DNA of 64,000 nt from Acidovorax sp. A79 (GTDB taxonomy: Bacteria; Pseudomonadota; Gammaproteobacteria; Burkholderiales; Burkholderiaceae_C): NCBI RefSeq assembly GCF_041154505.1, contig NZ_AP028672.1:4070501-4134500 (forward strand). The letters are read 5' to 3'. Positions within the stretch are counted from its first letter, which is position 1. Every line of letters begins with the position of its first letter. A program made the translations under genes and the position numbers. The notes below the pieces were generated by a model. It saw only the letters and a program-made list of their open reading frames with translations, was not told where the DNA came from and ran no database searches. This document shows positions 45,347-53,142 of this stretch, piece after piece.

Positions 45347-45506
45347 TTGCATTCGAGCGCTCTAGAGAGGCACCTTCGTCTGCCTCTTGGGAGCGTCCCG
45401 TTAGCCAGCCATCAACATGAAAGCGCAACCAATGGACATGAAACTGACGGACTACACGACCACTACTGCTACCGGCTTCGCGAGGTCGAGTTTCGTAGGG
45501 GCCCGT

Positions 45507-46619
45507 ATGCGCAAATCCCTGATCGCGGTAGCGACCATGATCTTTGCCAGCACCGCTTTCGCCCAATCGTCGATAACGATTTTCGGAATCATGGACGCGA
45601 GGGTGGCGCACGGGTCGGGCAGCGTGGCGAACAAGACCCAGCTGGCCAGCTCCGGCTGGAACTCCTCGCGTCTGGGCTTTCGCGGCGTAGAAGACTTGGG
45701 CGGCGGCATGTCGGCTTCGTTCTGGCTGGAATCGGCCGTGAACGCCGACGATGGCTCGTTTGGCACAACCAACACTAACAACCAATCCAGCGGTTCCGCT
45801 GGTGGTGGCGCATTGGTCTTCGGCCGACGCTCGACGGTGAGCTTGTCCGGCAATTGGGGGGAATTGCGTCTGGGGCGGGACTTCACTCCGCAGTTCTGGA
45901 ATTTGAGCGAGTTTGATCCCTTCGGAACTACAGGCAACGGCACGTCCCAGACCCTCAACTCCATAATCACCGGCACAACGCAGGTCCGCGCTTCGAACAG
46001 CATCGGCTACTTCCTGCCCAAAGAGGCCCTGAATGGCTTTTACGGCCAGGGTATGTACTACCTGGGTGAGAACAACAGCAATGCCGTCAACGTCGTTTGT
46101 ACCTCGCCTGGAGTTCCCGCTGGCTGTGGTGTCAGCACCAAGAACGACGGCAGCGGCTGGGGTTTGCGACTCGGAATCAAAAGCGGTCCATTCGACGTCG
46201 CCGCTGCAACCAGTCGCACCACGAACGCCGCAGGCAGTCCGCGACAGAGCAATATCGGAGGGCAATGGGATGCGGGAGTGGCGACGATCATGGCCCACTA
46301 CTCATGGGACAAGGGCGTTGTGAACGGCCCGATGCGTAACGCCAAGGGTTGGCTGATCGGCGGCTTGGTACCCGTGGGCGCCGGCGACATCCGCATCTCC
46401 TACTCTCAGTACGCGGTCAATCTGGCTCCCGCGCCCGATCGAATCACCAAGAAGTGGGCGCTGGGTTACGCATACAACCTGTCTAAGCGCACGGCTCTCT
46501 ACGTCACGTACGCGCACCTGAGAAACGGCGGCAGTGCAACCCAGGCACTGAACGGCGCGACGACGGCGGCCAACGGCTCTTCGACCGGGTACGACATGGG
46601 CATTCGCCACAGGTTCTAA
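45507..46619 (+). CDS. Outer-membrane porin (Gram-negative, OmpC-like betaproteobacterial family)
   Basis: 370 residues from ATG 45507, chosen because a standard signal peptide follows (MRKSLIAVATMIFASTAFAQ) and TAGGGG precedes; an upstream ATG at 45417 would add 30 non-signal residues. Beta-barrel pattern with SSITIFGIMDARVAHGSG, SSRLGFRGVEDLGGGMSASF, WGELRLGRDFTPQFW and a C-terminal phenylalanine (GYDMGIRHRF). It forms a trimeric diffusion pore. Its stop overlaps the start of the next gene (TAATG), coupling it to a periplasmic hydrolase. Confidence 0.92.
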   Translation: MRKSLIAVATMIFASTAFAQSSITIFGIMDARVAHGSGSVANKTQLASSGWNSSRLGFRGVEDLGGGMSASFWLESAVNADDGSFGTTNTNNQSSGSAGGGALVFGRRSTVSLSGNWGELRLGRDFTPQFWNLSEFDPFGTTGNGTSQTLNSIITGTTQVRASNSIGYFLPKEALNGFYGQGMYYLGENNSNAVNVVCTSPGVPAGCGVSTKNDGSGWGLRLGIKSGPFDVAAATSRTTNAAGSPRQSNIGGQWDAGVATIMAHYSWDKGVVNGPMRNAKGWLIGGLVPVGAGDIRISYSQYAVNLAPAPDRITKKWALGYAYNLSKRTALYVTYAHLRNGGSATQALNGATTAANGSSTGYDMGIRHRF

Positions 46620-46651
46620 TGAAAATGAAAATGAAAATGAAAATGAAAATG
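46619..46651 (+). repeat. (ATGAAA)5 hexanucleotide repeat at a start codon
   Basis: Five exact ATGAAA units (46619-46648) followed by a sixth ATG (46649). Each ATG is in frame with the gamma-glutamyltransferase gene, and the first overlaps the porin stop codon. Copy-number slippage would keep frame and only change the number of Met-Lys pairs and potential initiation sites. Confidence 0.9.
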
Positions 46652-48334
46652 GCTGACGGCATTTGGGGTCCCGTGGAATCCAACAGTTTCGTAGACGACG
46701 TCCGCGCAGGACTCACCCGTCGTGAACTGGCGGGGACGCTCGCCATGTTGGCCTCCGTTATCTCCACGGCTGGATGCGCGCAATCGGGAGCATCGACCCA
46801 AGGGGCGAGCGCATCCACCACGGCCCCGTTGCGCGGCATCGTCGCAGCGGGGGCGAAGCCAGCTGCCGACGCAGGCGCGGCCATACTTTCGGCAGGCGGG
46901 AATGCAGTCGATGCCATCGTCGCGACGGCAATTGCAATGGCCGTGGTCGATCCTTCGAACACTAGCATCATGGGGCGGACCCATCTCCTGGTTTTGAATG
47001 CGTCCGGTGAGTGTGACGCGATCGACGGCCGCTCCATGGTCCCGTCAGCGTGGCACGCCGGGGACAAAGCGACCGGCAGGGCGGGCGTTGTTCCGGTGGG
47101 AGGCAACCCACGGAGCTTTGAACATGCCCTGCAGCGATTTGGCCGTCTGACGATGGAACAAGTTTGCGCGCCGGCCATCCGTTTGGCGCGCGATGGCTTC
47201 GAGGTGCCTTCGAACTTGGCACGGGTCTGGTCTCGCCGGGTTCCGGTCCTGCAGCGCAACCCCGTGGCGGCGAAGCTCTTCCTCAAAGAGGGCGGCCAGC
47301 CGTACAGAGAGGGGGAAATCTTCCGGCAACCGGAATTGGCTGCATCCCTGTCTCTCTATGCGAAGGGTGGCGCGGATCGATTTCTGAATCAGGCACTGAC
47401 TCGCGACTTAGCTCTGTTGCAGGCAGCGGGAAGCAGGCTGACCACGGAAGACTTTCTGGCGTATCGTCCCATCGACGCCGAATACATCCACACTCGGTAC
47501 CGGGGATGGGACGTCTGGACCATCGGCAGACAAGGCTACGGTTTCCTTGTGGCGCAGACGCTGGAACTTCTTCAGGCGTACGACCTCCGATTGCTGAGTG
47601 CTGCCGATCGGTGGGCAACCATGCTTGTGGCTCAACAAGTGGCCTTCAAGGGCCAGCGCGATGAAGCTTTGGGATCGAACGCTTCGTCACTTCTGGATCG
47701 CAATCGCATCCAAATGCTCGCTCAACGTGTTCGGGCGATTTTGCAGTCGAGCAATGCTTCGGGCCTGTTCGAGGTTCCACCAACCAAACCTGGCATACCG
47801 CAGGACACGACTCACATCTCTGTCGTGGACGCCCAAGGCATGGTCGCTTCGATGACGGAATCCATCGGTCCGCACTTCGGAACGGGAGTCGCGTCGCCTA
47901 ACGGCTACTTGTTCGCACACAGCTACCAAATGGCAAGTGGCCAGCCCGATCCGGACGGCCGTGACGTCACATCGATGTTGCCGACCATCCTGCGATCGCC
48001 AGATGGCACGCTGGTTGCCTTGGGAGCCGCAGGGGCCGACAAAATCCGCGGGGCGGTATTGCGCGCCATTGTAAACACCGTCGATCTCGGCATGACCGCG
48101 CAGCAAGCCGTTGCCGAACCCGCCTGCGTCATCCACAACGGCTATGTGCAGGCTTCGCTGGAACTCGACCCATCAGTGCGGACGCACTTGCAACGAATAG
48201 GTGTCACTCCTCGAATGGTAGGACGAAGCGACGGTGATCATTTCGGCGTCCTGCACATCGCGAAACGCCATGCCGACGGAGGCTTCTCGGCGGGAGCGGA
48301 CACCTACTGGGACGGTGGAACGGCGCTCGGTTGA
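46619..48334 (+). CDS. Gamma-glutamyltransferase-like hydrolase, predicted Tat-exported lipoprotein
   Basis: 571 residues from the first ATG, or 561 from ATG 46649. N-terminal Met-Lys repeat, then twin-arginine TRRELAG (33-39), a hydrophobic stretch and lipobox STAGC (C53). Ntn-hydrolase motifs: GGNAVDAIVATAIAMAVVDP, PQDTTHISVVDAQGMVASMT (nucleophile T397), MLPTILRSPDG, LVALGAAGADKIRG. A paralogue of the gene at 26.1 kb but envelope-located. Translationally coupled to the porin, so it probably hydrolyses a gamma-glutamyl or similar amide entering through it. Too long an N-region for a standard Sec signal. Confidence 0.9.
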   Translation: MKMKMKMKMKMADGIWGPVESNSFVDDVRAGLTRRELAGTLAMLASVISTAGCAQSGASTQGASASTTAPLRGIVAAGAKPAADAGAAILSAGGNAVDAIVATAIAMAVVDPSNTSIMGRTHLLVLNASGECDAIDGRSMVPSAWHAGDKATGRAGVVPVGGNPRSFEHALQRFGRLTMEQVCAPAIRLARDGFEVPSNLARVWSRRVPVLQRNPVAAKLFLKEGGQPYREGEIFRQPELAASLSLYAKGGADRFLNQALTRDLALLQAAGSRLTTEDFLAYRPIDAEYIHTRYRGWDVWTIGRQGYGFLVAQTLELLQAYDLRLLSAADRWATMLVAQQVAFKGQRDEALGSNASSLLDRNRIQMLAQRVRAILQSSNASGLFEVPPTKPGIPQDTTHISVVDAQGMVASMTESIGPHFGTGVASPNGYLFAHSYQMASGQPDPDGRDVTSMLPTILRSPDGTLVALGAAGADKIRGAVLRAIVNTVDLGMTAQQAVAEPACVIHNGYVQASLELDPSVRTHLQRIGVTPRMVGRSDGDHFGVLHIAKRHADGGFSAGADTYWDGGTALG

Positions 48335-48373
48335 TCGATATAGAGCCAACACTGCACCTCACCGGTAAGGGCG

Positions 48374-48793
48374 GTGCATGGCGAAGTAGCGATGGCCACT
48401 GCTGGTATGTCGGGTACGTCGATGGTGAGTAAATCGGCTGCGCGGGTATGGCATTGCTGGGAGTCCTCATTTGGACTTGAGGCGCGATCTGGGCTGGACT
48501 TTAGCCTCGAAAGAGCGGATCTGGATATCATTGAGGCAAACGAAGTGTTCGGTGCTCAGGCTGTTGTCGTCACCAAGAAACTTGGTTGCGGCCCCCATAT
48601 GGTCAATCCGAACGGCTCCAGTGTCTCCCTATGTCACCCCATCGGTGCATAGGGAGCAATCATCTCCACGAAGGATGTGCATGAACTGAGACGTATCGGG
48701 GGAAAGTATGCGCTAACCACGATGCGTATCGACGGAGAGACAGGGATCACCGTGATTTTCGATAATGTCGACCCGATCAGGTTCAATGCTTAA
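48374..48793 (+). pseudogene. Thiolase (acetyl-CoA acetyltransferase) C-terminal remnant
   Basis: Recognisable from about 48494: ERADLDIIEANEVFGAQAVV, VNPNGSSVSLCHPIGA, in-frame TAG (48650-48652), then HELRRIGGKYALTTMRIDGE to TAA at 48791. The His of the HPIGA motif survives, but the C-terminal active-site Cys of the usual TMCIGGG is lost (TMRIDGE). The N-terminal two thirds are absent. Confidence 0.78.
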
Positions 48794-48813
48794 GTTGGGA
48801 GAGGATTACCCAT

Positions 48814-49523
48814 TTGCTCGAACTTTGTGCAAATGGTGCCGAGCCGATTACCGCTCGCGGGTTGCCACGGGGTGCCGCAGCACCGGATACCCCGGCCGCC
48901 GGCTTGGCGGCCTTCGACCCGCTCGTTCCAGGCCAGACCTCGACGGCGGCCCAGCCTTCCGATCCGATGGCCGCGCAAAACCGGCAGGACCAGAAATAGG
49001 GATTTCAGAAAGGAACTGCGGAAACCCGCAATTCCGGCAATCTGCAGATGCCGACGTCCTCGTACTAGGTCATGGCAGGGACGGTGATTGCAGCGGCGCT
49101 GGTCACGGGCATCAAGTCCAATCTGCCGGGTGATGTGATCGCTACGGTGACAGAGCCGATCAATGATACGGCCACGGGTAAATTCCTGCTGATCCCGCAG
49201 GACTCGCGCATCCTGGGCAGGTACAACAGCCAAGTGAGCTATGGGCAGAGCAGGGTCCAGATGGTGTAGGACCGGGTCATCCTGCCCGATGCCTCGTCGT
49301 GGACGCTGGACAACCTCGGGGACACTGACCCGGATGGGTATTGCCGGCCTGGAGGACGGCGTGGACCAGAATTGGGGGCGCATCCTAGCGGGCGCGGCGC
49401 GACATAAACACCCAGCCGCCGCTCACGGCGCGGCCGGGGTTTCCGGTGCGGTTCATCGTGAACCGGGATCTAGTGCTGCGGCCGTACCAGCCGATGTTTT
49501 TTGATCGGAGGGTGATGCGATGA
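48814..49523 (+). pseudogene. Conjugal transfer protein TrbI (VirB10 family), decayed
   Basis: A TrbI of the Tn4371-like element type: AGTVIAAALVTGIKSNLPGD, GKFLLIPQDSRILGRYNSQV, DRVILPDASSW, and C-terminal PPLTARPGFPVRFIVNRDLV. There are in-frame stops at about 48997, 49066 and 49267, a frameshift near 49340 and an internal deletion near 49390. The terminal TGA overlaps the ATG of the DUF2274 gene, as in intact elements. Confidence 0.85.
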
Positions 49524-49780
49524 GCACGGCCAGAAAATTGCCGCTGGGGCCGTTGCACAAGGCCGAGAGCACGAAGTTCACGTTCTCTTGCCCAACGAGC
49601 CTGAAGTCTGAACTTGAGTGCTACGCAGCGCTGCACAGGCAGACCTATGGCGAAGCGGTCGATGGGGTCACGCTGATTCCACAGATGCTGGAGGCATTTA
49701 TGGCGGGGGGCTCGCGGGTTCAAGAAAAAATGGGGCAGGGCAAGCAATCAAGTAGCCGACGCAGTCTAGCAATAAACTGA
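49520..49780 (+). CDS. DUF2274-family protein of a Tn4371-like conjugative element
   Basis: 86 residues. Matches the small DUF2274 protein usually encoded just after trbI: LPLGPLHKAESTKFTFSCPT, LECYAALHRQTYGEAVDGVT, LIPQMLEAFMAGG. The start overlaps the trbI stop. Frame intact, though the C-terminal tail (after residue 66) is unusual. Function unknown; retained relic of an integrated element, as no other transfer genes remain. Confidence 0.82.
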   Translation: MSTARKLPLGPLHKAESTKFTFSCPTSLKSELECYAALHRQTYGEAVDGVTLIPQMLEAFMAGGSRVQEKMGQGKQSSSRRSLAIN

Positions 49781-50094
49781 GAGCACCAATCACTATGAGG
49801 CAGCATTAGAGCGAGAAGACCGATAGTTCAATCAGCCTGACTTATCAATAGATTCGGAAGGCAGAGCGAACCGTCCGATTGGTGGGTGAATTCCCCACCA
49901 ACAACAAGCACCTCTGTGTTCTTCAACTGAATCGGACCTATAGCAGACGTTCAAGGCCACCGCCACCGGAAGGCCCCTTTGTAATCGCTTGTAGGAGCGC
50001 CTGGCCCGATCACTGCTCAGGGGGTTCGGTTCCTCGATCGCTTTCGGTGAAGCGAATGACCCCGCTGAACGGGGCTGTTTTGCACCTTTTGGGG
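49781..50094. other. Non-coding gap with a weak hairpin
   Basis: No gene seen. CCCCG (50060-50064) / CGGGG (50070-50074) with a 5-base loop is followed by CTGTTTT on the plus strand and could weakly end transcription from either side; it lies just past the minus-strand LysR stop. The right boundary of the element relic is somewhere here. Confidence 0.45.
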
Positions 50095-51048
50095 TCAAGC
50101 CGTGGATCGCAAGTAGTCAATCAGCAGGCCGGCTGGGCCAGCGTGCTCGCCCGCCCGCGCAAGGATCCCGATCGGCTCCATCGGGATGGTCTCCTGCAGC
50201 GAAAGGGTCGTGAGTTCCCCAATCTCCACTAGGTGGCGCACCGCGCTCCGCGGAGCGAAGCCGAGGATGCGGCTGTCGCGGAGAGCCCACCACAGGGCCA
50301 CGGCGGTACGGGTCACTAGGGGGTACACCCGCTCCGGGTAGGGCAGGCGGGATACCCATTCGTCGAAGCAAGACCGCGCCACCGAGCCCACTGGAGGGAG
50401 CAGCCATTCCTGCCCCGCGAGACTGGCCACGGGAAGCTGTCGTCTGCGGGCCAGAGGGTGGTCCGGCGCGGTGATCACGACCAACTCGTCCGCCAGCACC
50501 GGGTGAAAGGTCCAGCCCTCGGGAATGACTCCGGGCTGGCGGCCGACTACGATGTCCGCCTCATTCCGGGTGATGGTGAGCAGCAGGTCTTCGCCTTCCG
50601 CCTCCTTCAGCACGACCTCCATGCCCGGATGGCGCTGTAGGAACGCGGGAAGCACGCGGACCACCACACCTGTGATGGCCGCCGGCGAAGCGGTCAGCCG
50701 CACCAGGGCGCGGCCCCGCTGGTTTAGCGCGGCGAGTGACTCGGCACCATGCGCGAGGCTGTTCATCAGCTGGCGGGCCATAGGCAGGAGTTCGCTGCCC
50801 GCGCGCGTCGGCCGTACGCCTCGGGCATGCCTTTCGAACAGCCGCGTCTCCAGCAATTGCTCCAGATAGGCCAGGGTCTGAGTGACCGCCGACTGGCTGG
50901 TCCCGACCGATTCGGCCGTGCGCTGCACGCTTCCCAGTTCGGCCAGCCGCAGCAGCACCTGGACATGGCGGAACTTGGCGCGCGCCAGCAGCCGGTTCAA
51001 CAGCACGGAACCGGAAGCAGCGGAAGGTGAGGGGCGGGTCGAGGCCAA
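50095..51048 (-). CDS. LysR-family regulator (GbpR/PcaQ-like)
   Basis: 317 residues. N-terminal FRHVQVLLRLAELGSVQRTA, TSQSAVTQTLAYLEQLLETR helix-turn-helix, then effector domain with VVGRQPGVIPEGWTFHPVLA, PDHPLARRRQLPVASLAGQE. This LysR subgroup controls aromatic and galacturonate-type catabolic genes. Divergent from the Bug-hydrolase-tannase operon with 85 bases between starts, so it probably regulates it. Confidence 0.93.
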   Translation of the reverse strand: MASTRPSPSAASGSVLLNRLLARAKFRHVQVLLRLAELGSVQRTAESVGTSQSAVTQTLAYLEQLLETRLFERHARGVRPTRAGSELLPMARQLMNSLAHGAESLAALNQRGRALVRLTASPAAITGVVVRVLPAFLQRHPGMEVVLKEAEGEDLLLTITRNEADIVVGRQPGVIPEGWTFHPVLADELVVITAPDHPLARRRQLPVASLAGQEWLLPPVGSVARSCFDEWVSRLPYPERVYPLVTRTAVALWWALRDSRILGFAPRSAVRHLVEIGELTTLSLQETIPMEPIGILARAGEHAGPAGLLIDYLRSTA

Positions 51049-51133
51049 GCTATCAGGCAGCCTTATGGCAGAGGCTTAAATGTACTTTGTTCCTGAAGCT
51101 TTCCTGCCCCAGCATCCGTCCTGGAGACAAGCC

Positions 51134-52117
51134 ATGACCCGCAAATATGCGGCACGACGCCGCACCTTCCTGCTGTCCGCGCTGGCGGCCGTCGCGCCAC
51201 TGGGCAGCCGCGCGAAGCCTGCGCCCTATCCGACCCGTCCCGTACAACTGGTGGTGGCCGCGCCTGCGGGCGGCCCTTCCGATGGCCTGGCGCGCATGCT
51301 GGCCGAGGACATGGGCCGCATCCTCGGACAGCCGATGGTGGTGGACAACCGGCCCGGGGCGGGCGGCGTGATCGCCGCTGAATATGTCGCCCGTGCCGTG
51401 CCGGACGGCCACACGCTCATGCTGACCTGGATCGGCAACGCCACCAGCCCGGCGCTGATCGCCAAACTTCCCTACAACATCGATCGCGACTTCGTGCACG
51501 TCACACAGATAGCCGCGGGTTCCAACGTGCTGGTCGTGAATCCTGCGCTGGGAATCCGGACGCTGCGCGAACTGGTCGCGCAAGCGAAGGCGCGCCCCGG
51601 CAAGCTGATTTACGCGAGCTCCGGCAACGGCAGTTCCGGCCACTTGGCGATGGAGATGCTCAAGCAGACAGCGGGCATCTCCATCCTCCACATCCCCTAC
51701 CGCGGCGGGGCGCCGGCAATGAACGACCTGCTCGGCGGGCAGGTGGACATGATGTTCATCAACCAGGATGCCGTCATTCCCCACGTGCGCAGCGGATGGC
51801 TGGTGCCGCTCGCGATCACCAGCAGCAGGCGCAACCCCTTGTTCCCGCAGCTGCCCACGGTGGCGGAGTCCGGCAACCCGGGCTTCGAGGCGACGGCCTG
51901 GGCCGGGATCTCCGCCCCGCGCGGCACGCCCCCCGTGGTCGTCGAGCGCGTCCATGCCGCCGCGGTCACGGCGATCCAGGGGCCGCTGAAAGCGAAGCAG
52001 GAGGCCATCGGCGTGGAACTGGTGGGCTCCACGCCCGCCGAATTCACCGCCTTCGTCCGCCGGGAAACCCGCAAGTGGACACAGGTGATTCGCACCGCGG
52101 GCATCAAGCCGGACTGA
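51134..52117 (+). CDS. Bug-family receptor with Tat-type signal
   Basis: 327 residues from ATG 51134 (CTGGAG upstream). Signal region MTRKYAARRRTFLLSALAAV contains RRRTFL, a twin-arginine motif rarely seen in Bug proteins, cleaved near SRA/KP. Mature part: PVQLVVAAPAGGPSDGLARM, DNRPGAGGVIAAEYVA, IPYRGGAPAMNDLLGGQVDM, LPTVAESGNPGFE. It binds a small acid, plausibly an aromatic or hydroxy acid freed by the downstream esterase; inference. Confidence 0.92.
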   Translation: MTRKYAARRRTFLLSALAAVAPLGSRAKPAPYPTRPVQLVVAAPAGGPSDGLARMLAEDMGRILGQPMVVDNRPGAGGVIAAEYVARAVPDGHTLMLTWIGNATSPALIAKLPYNIDRDFVHVTQIAAGSNVLVVNPALGIRTLRELVAQAKARPGKLIYASSGNGSSGHLAMEMLKQTAGISILHIPYRGGAPAMNDLLGGQVDMMFINQDAVIPHVRSGWLVPLAITSSRRNPLFPQLPTVAESGNPGFEATAWAGISAPRGTPPVVVERVHAAAVTAIQGPLKAKQEAIGVELVGSTPAEFTAFVRRETRKWTQVIRTAGIKPD

Positions 52118-52119
52118 AC

Positions 52120-53121
52120 ATGGAACACACGCTGCACATCGGCAGCCTGGCGCTGCGCTCGGGGCAGGTGCTGCCCTCCGTGGACGTGGCCTACGTCTGC
52201 CACGGCCGGCTGGATGCCGACGGCGGCAACGCCATCCTTGTAACGCACGGCTTCACCAGCGGCCCCAGCATGCTCACGCCAGGCCACCTCGTGGCCGAAG
52301 GCTCCTGGGCGCAACTGCTCGGCCCCGGCAAGCCCTTCGACACCGAGCGCTACTTCGTCCTGTGCTCCAACATGCTGGGCTCCTCGTTCGGCACCACCGG
52401 CCCGCGCAGCCTGAACCCTGCCACGGGCAAGCCGTGGGGGCCGGAGTTCCCGGACATCACGCTGGAAGACATCGTGGAGGTGCAGCACAGGCTGCTGCAC
52501 GCGCTCGGCGTGCGGCGCCTGCGCGCGGTGATCGGGCCCTCGTACGGCGGCTGGCAGGCGCTGCAGTGGGCGCTGGACCACCCGGACATGGTGGACGCCA
52601 TAGGCGCGCTGGTGTCCGACTTCAAGCATCCGCCCGGCGTCAGCAAGGAGAGCCAGCGCGCGAAGTTCGCCTTGAATCCCGAATGGCACGGCGGCTGGCA
52701 CTACGAACGCGGGGGCATGTACGAGACGCTGTTCGAGCAGCGCTGGCGCACGCTCCAGAGCTACGGCCTGCACCAGCTTTACGAGGACCGCTACCCCGAT
52801 CCGCAGCGGCGCCTCGAAGCGATGCAGGCGCCGTGCCGCAAATGGGCCGCCCGCTTCGATCCGAACAGCCTCGTGGTGCTCGCCGGGGCCGCCGAACGCT
52901 TCGACGTGCGCGCGCGCGTCGAGGAAATCTGCGCTCGGGTCTTCCTGCTCCAGTGCAGCACGGACCAGGTCTTTCCGCCCAGCGCCGAAGCCAGGCAGCT
53001 GCTGGCGCGCATCCGTGCACCCACGCGCTACGTTGAACTAGACAGCCCCTACGGCCACATGGCCTCGGGCACGGACATAGCGCGGTGGCAGCCCGAACTC
53101 GGCTGGCTGCTCGCGTCCTGA
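52120..53121 (+). CDS. MetX-like alpha/beta-hydrolase (homoserine O-acetyltransferase family)
   Basis: 333 residues from ATG 52120, two bases after the Bug stop. Alpha/beta-hydrolase with nucleophile elbow GPSYGGWQALQWAL, acid region LLQCSTDQVFPPSAEARQLL and histidine in SPYGHMASGTD. MetX-like N-terminus (VDVAYVCHGRLDADGGNAIL) and PDITLEDIVEVQHRLLHALG. Here in an operon with a Bug receptor and tannase, not methionine genes, so it more likely acts as an esterase or acyltransferase on plant-derived esters. Confidence 0.87.
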   Translation: MEHTLHIGSLALRSGQVLPSVDVAYVCHGRLDADGGNAILVTHGFTSGPSMLTPGHLVAEGSWAQLLGPGKPFDTERYFVLCSNMLGSSFGTTGPRSLNPATGKPWGPEFPDITLEDIVEVQHRLLHALGVRRLRAVIGPSYGGWQALQWALDHPDMVDAIGALVSDFKHPPGVSKESQRAKFALNPEWHGGWHYERGGMYETLFEQRWRTLQSYGLHQLYEDRYPDPQRRLEAMQAPCRKWAARFDPNSLVVLAGAAERFDVRARVEEICARVFLLQCSTDQVFPPSAEARQLLARIRAPTRYVELDSPYGHMASGTDIARWQPELGWLLAS

Positions 53122-53142
53122 ATTTGCCGAATCAACCCACCC

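Noticed and set aside
46619..46651. Hexanucleotide repeat as a phase-variable on/off switch
   Set aside because: Units of six bases cannot shift the frame, so classical phase variation is excluded; only start-site number can vary.
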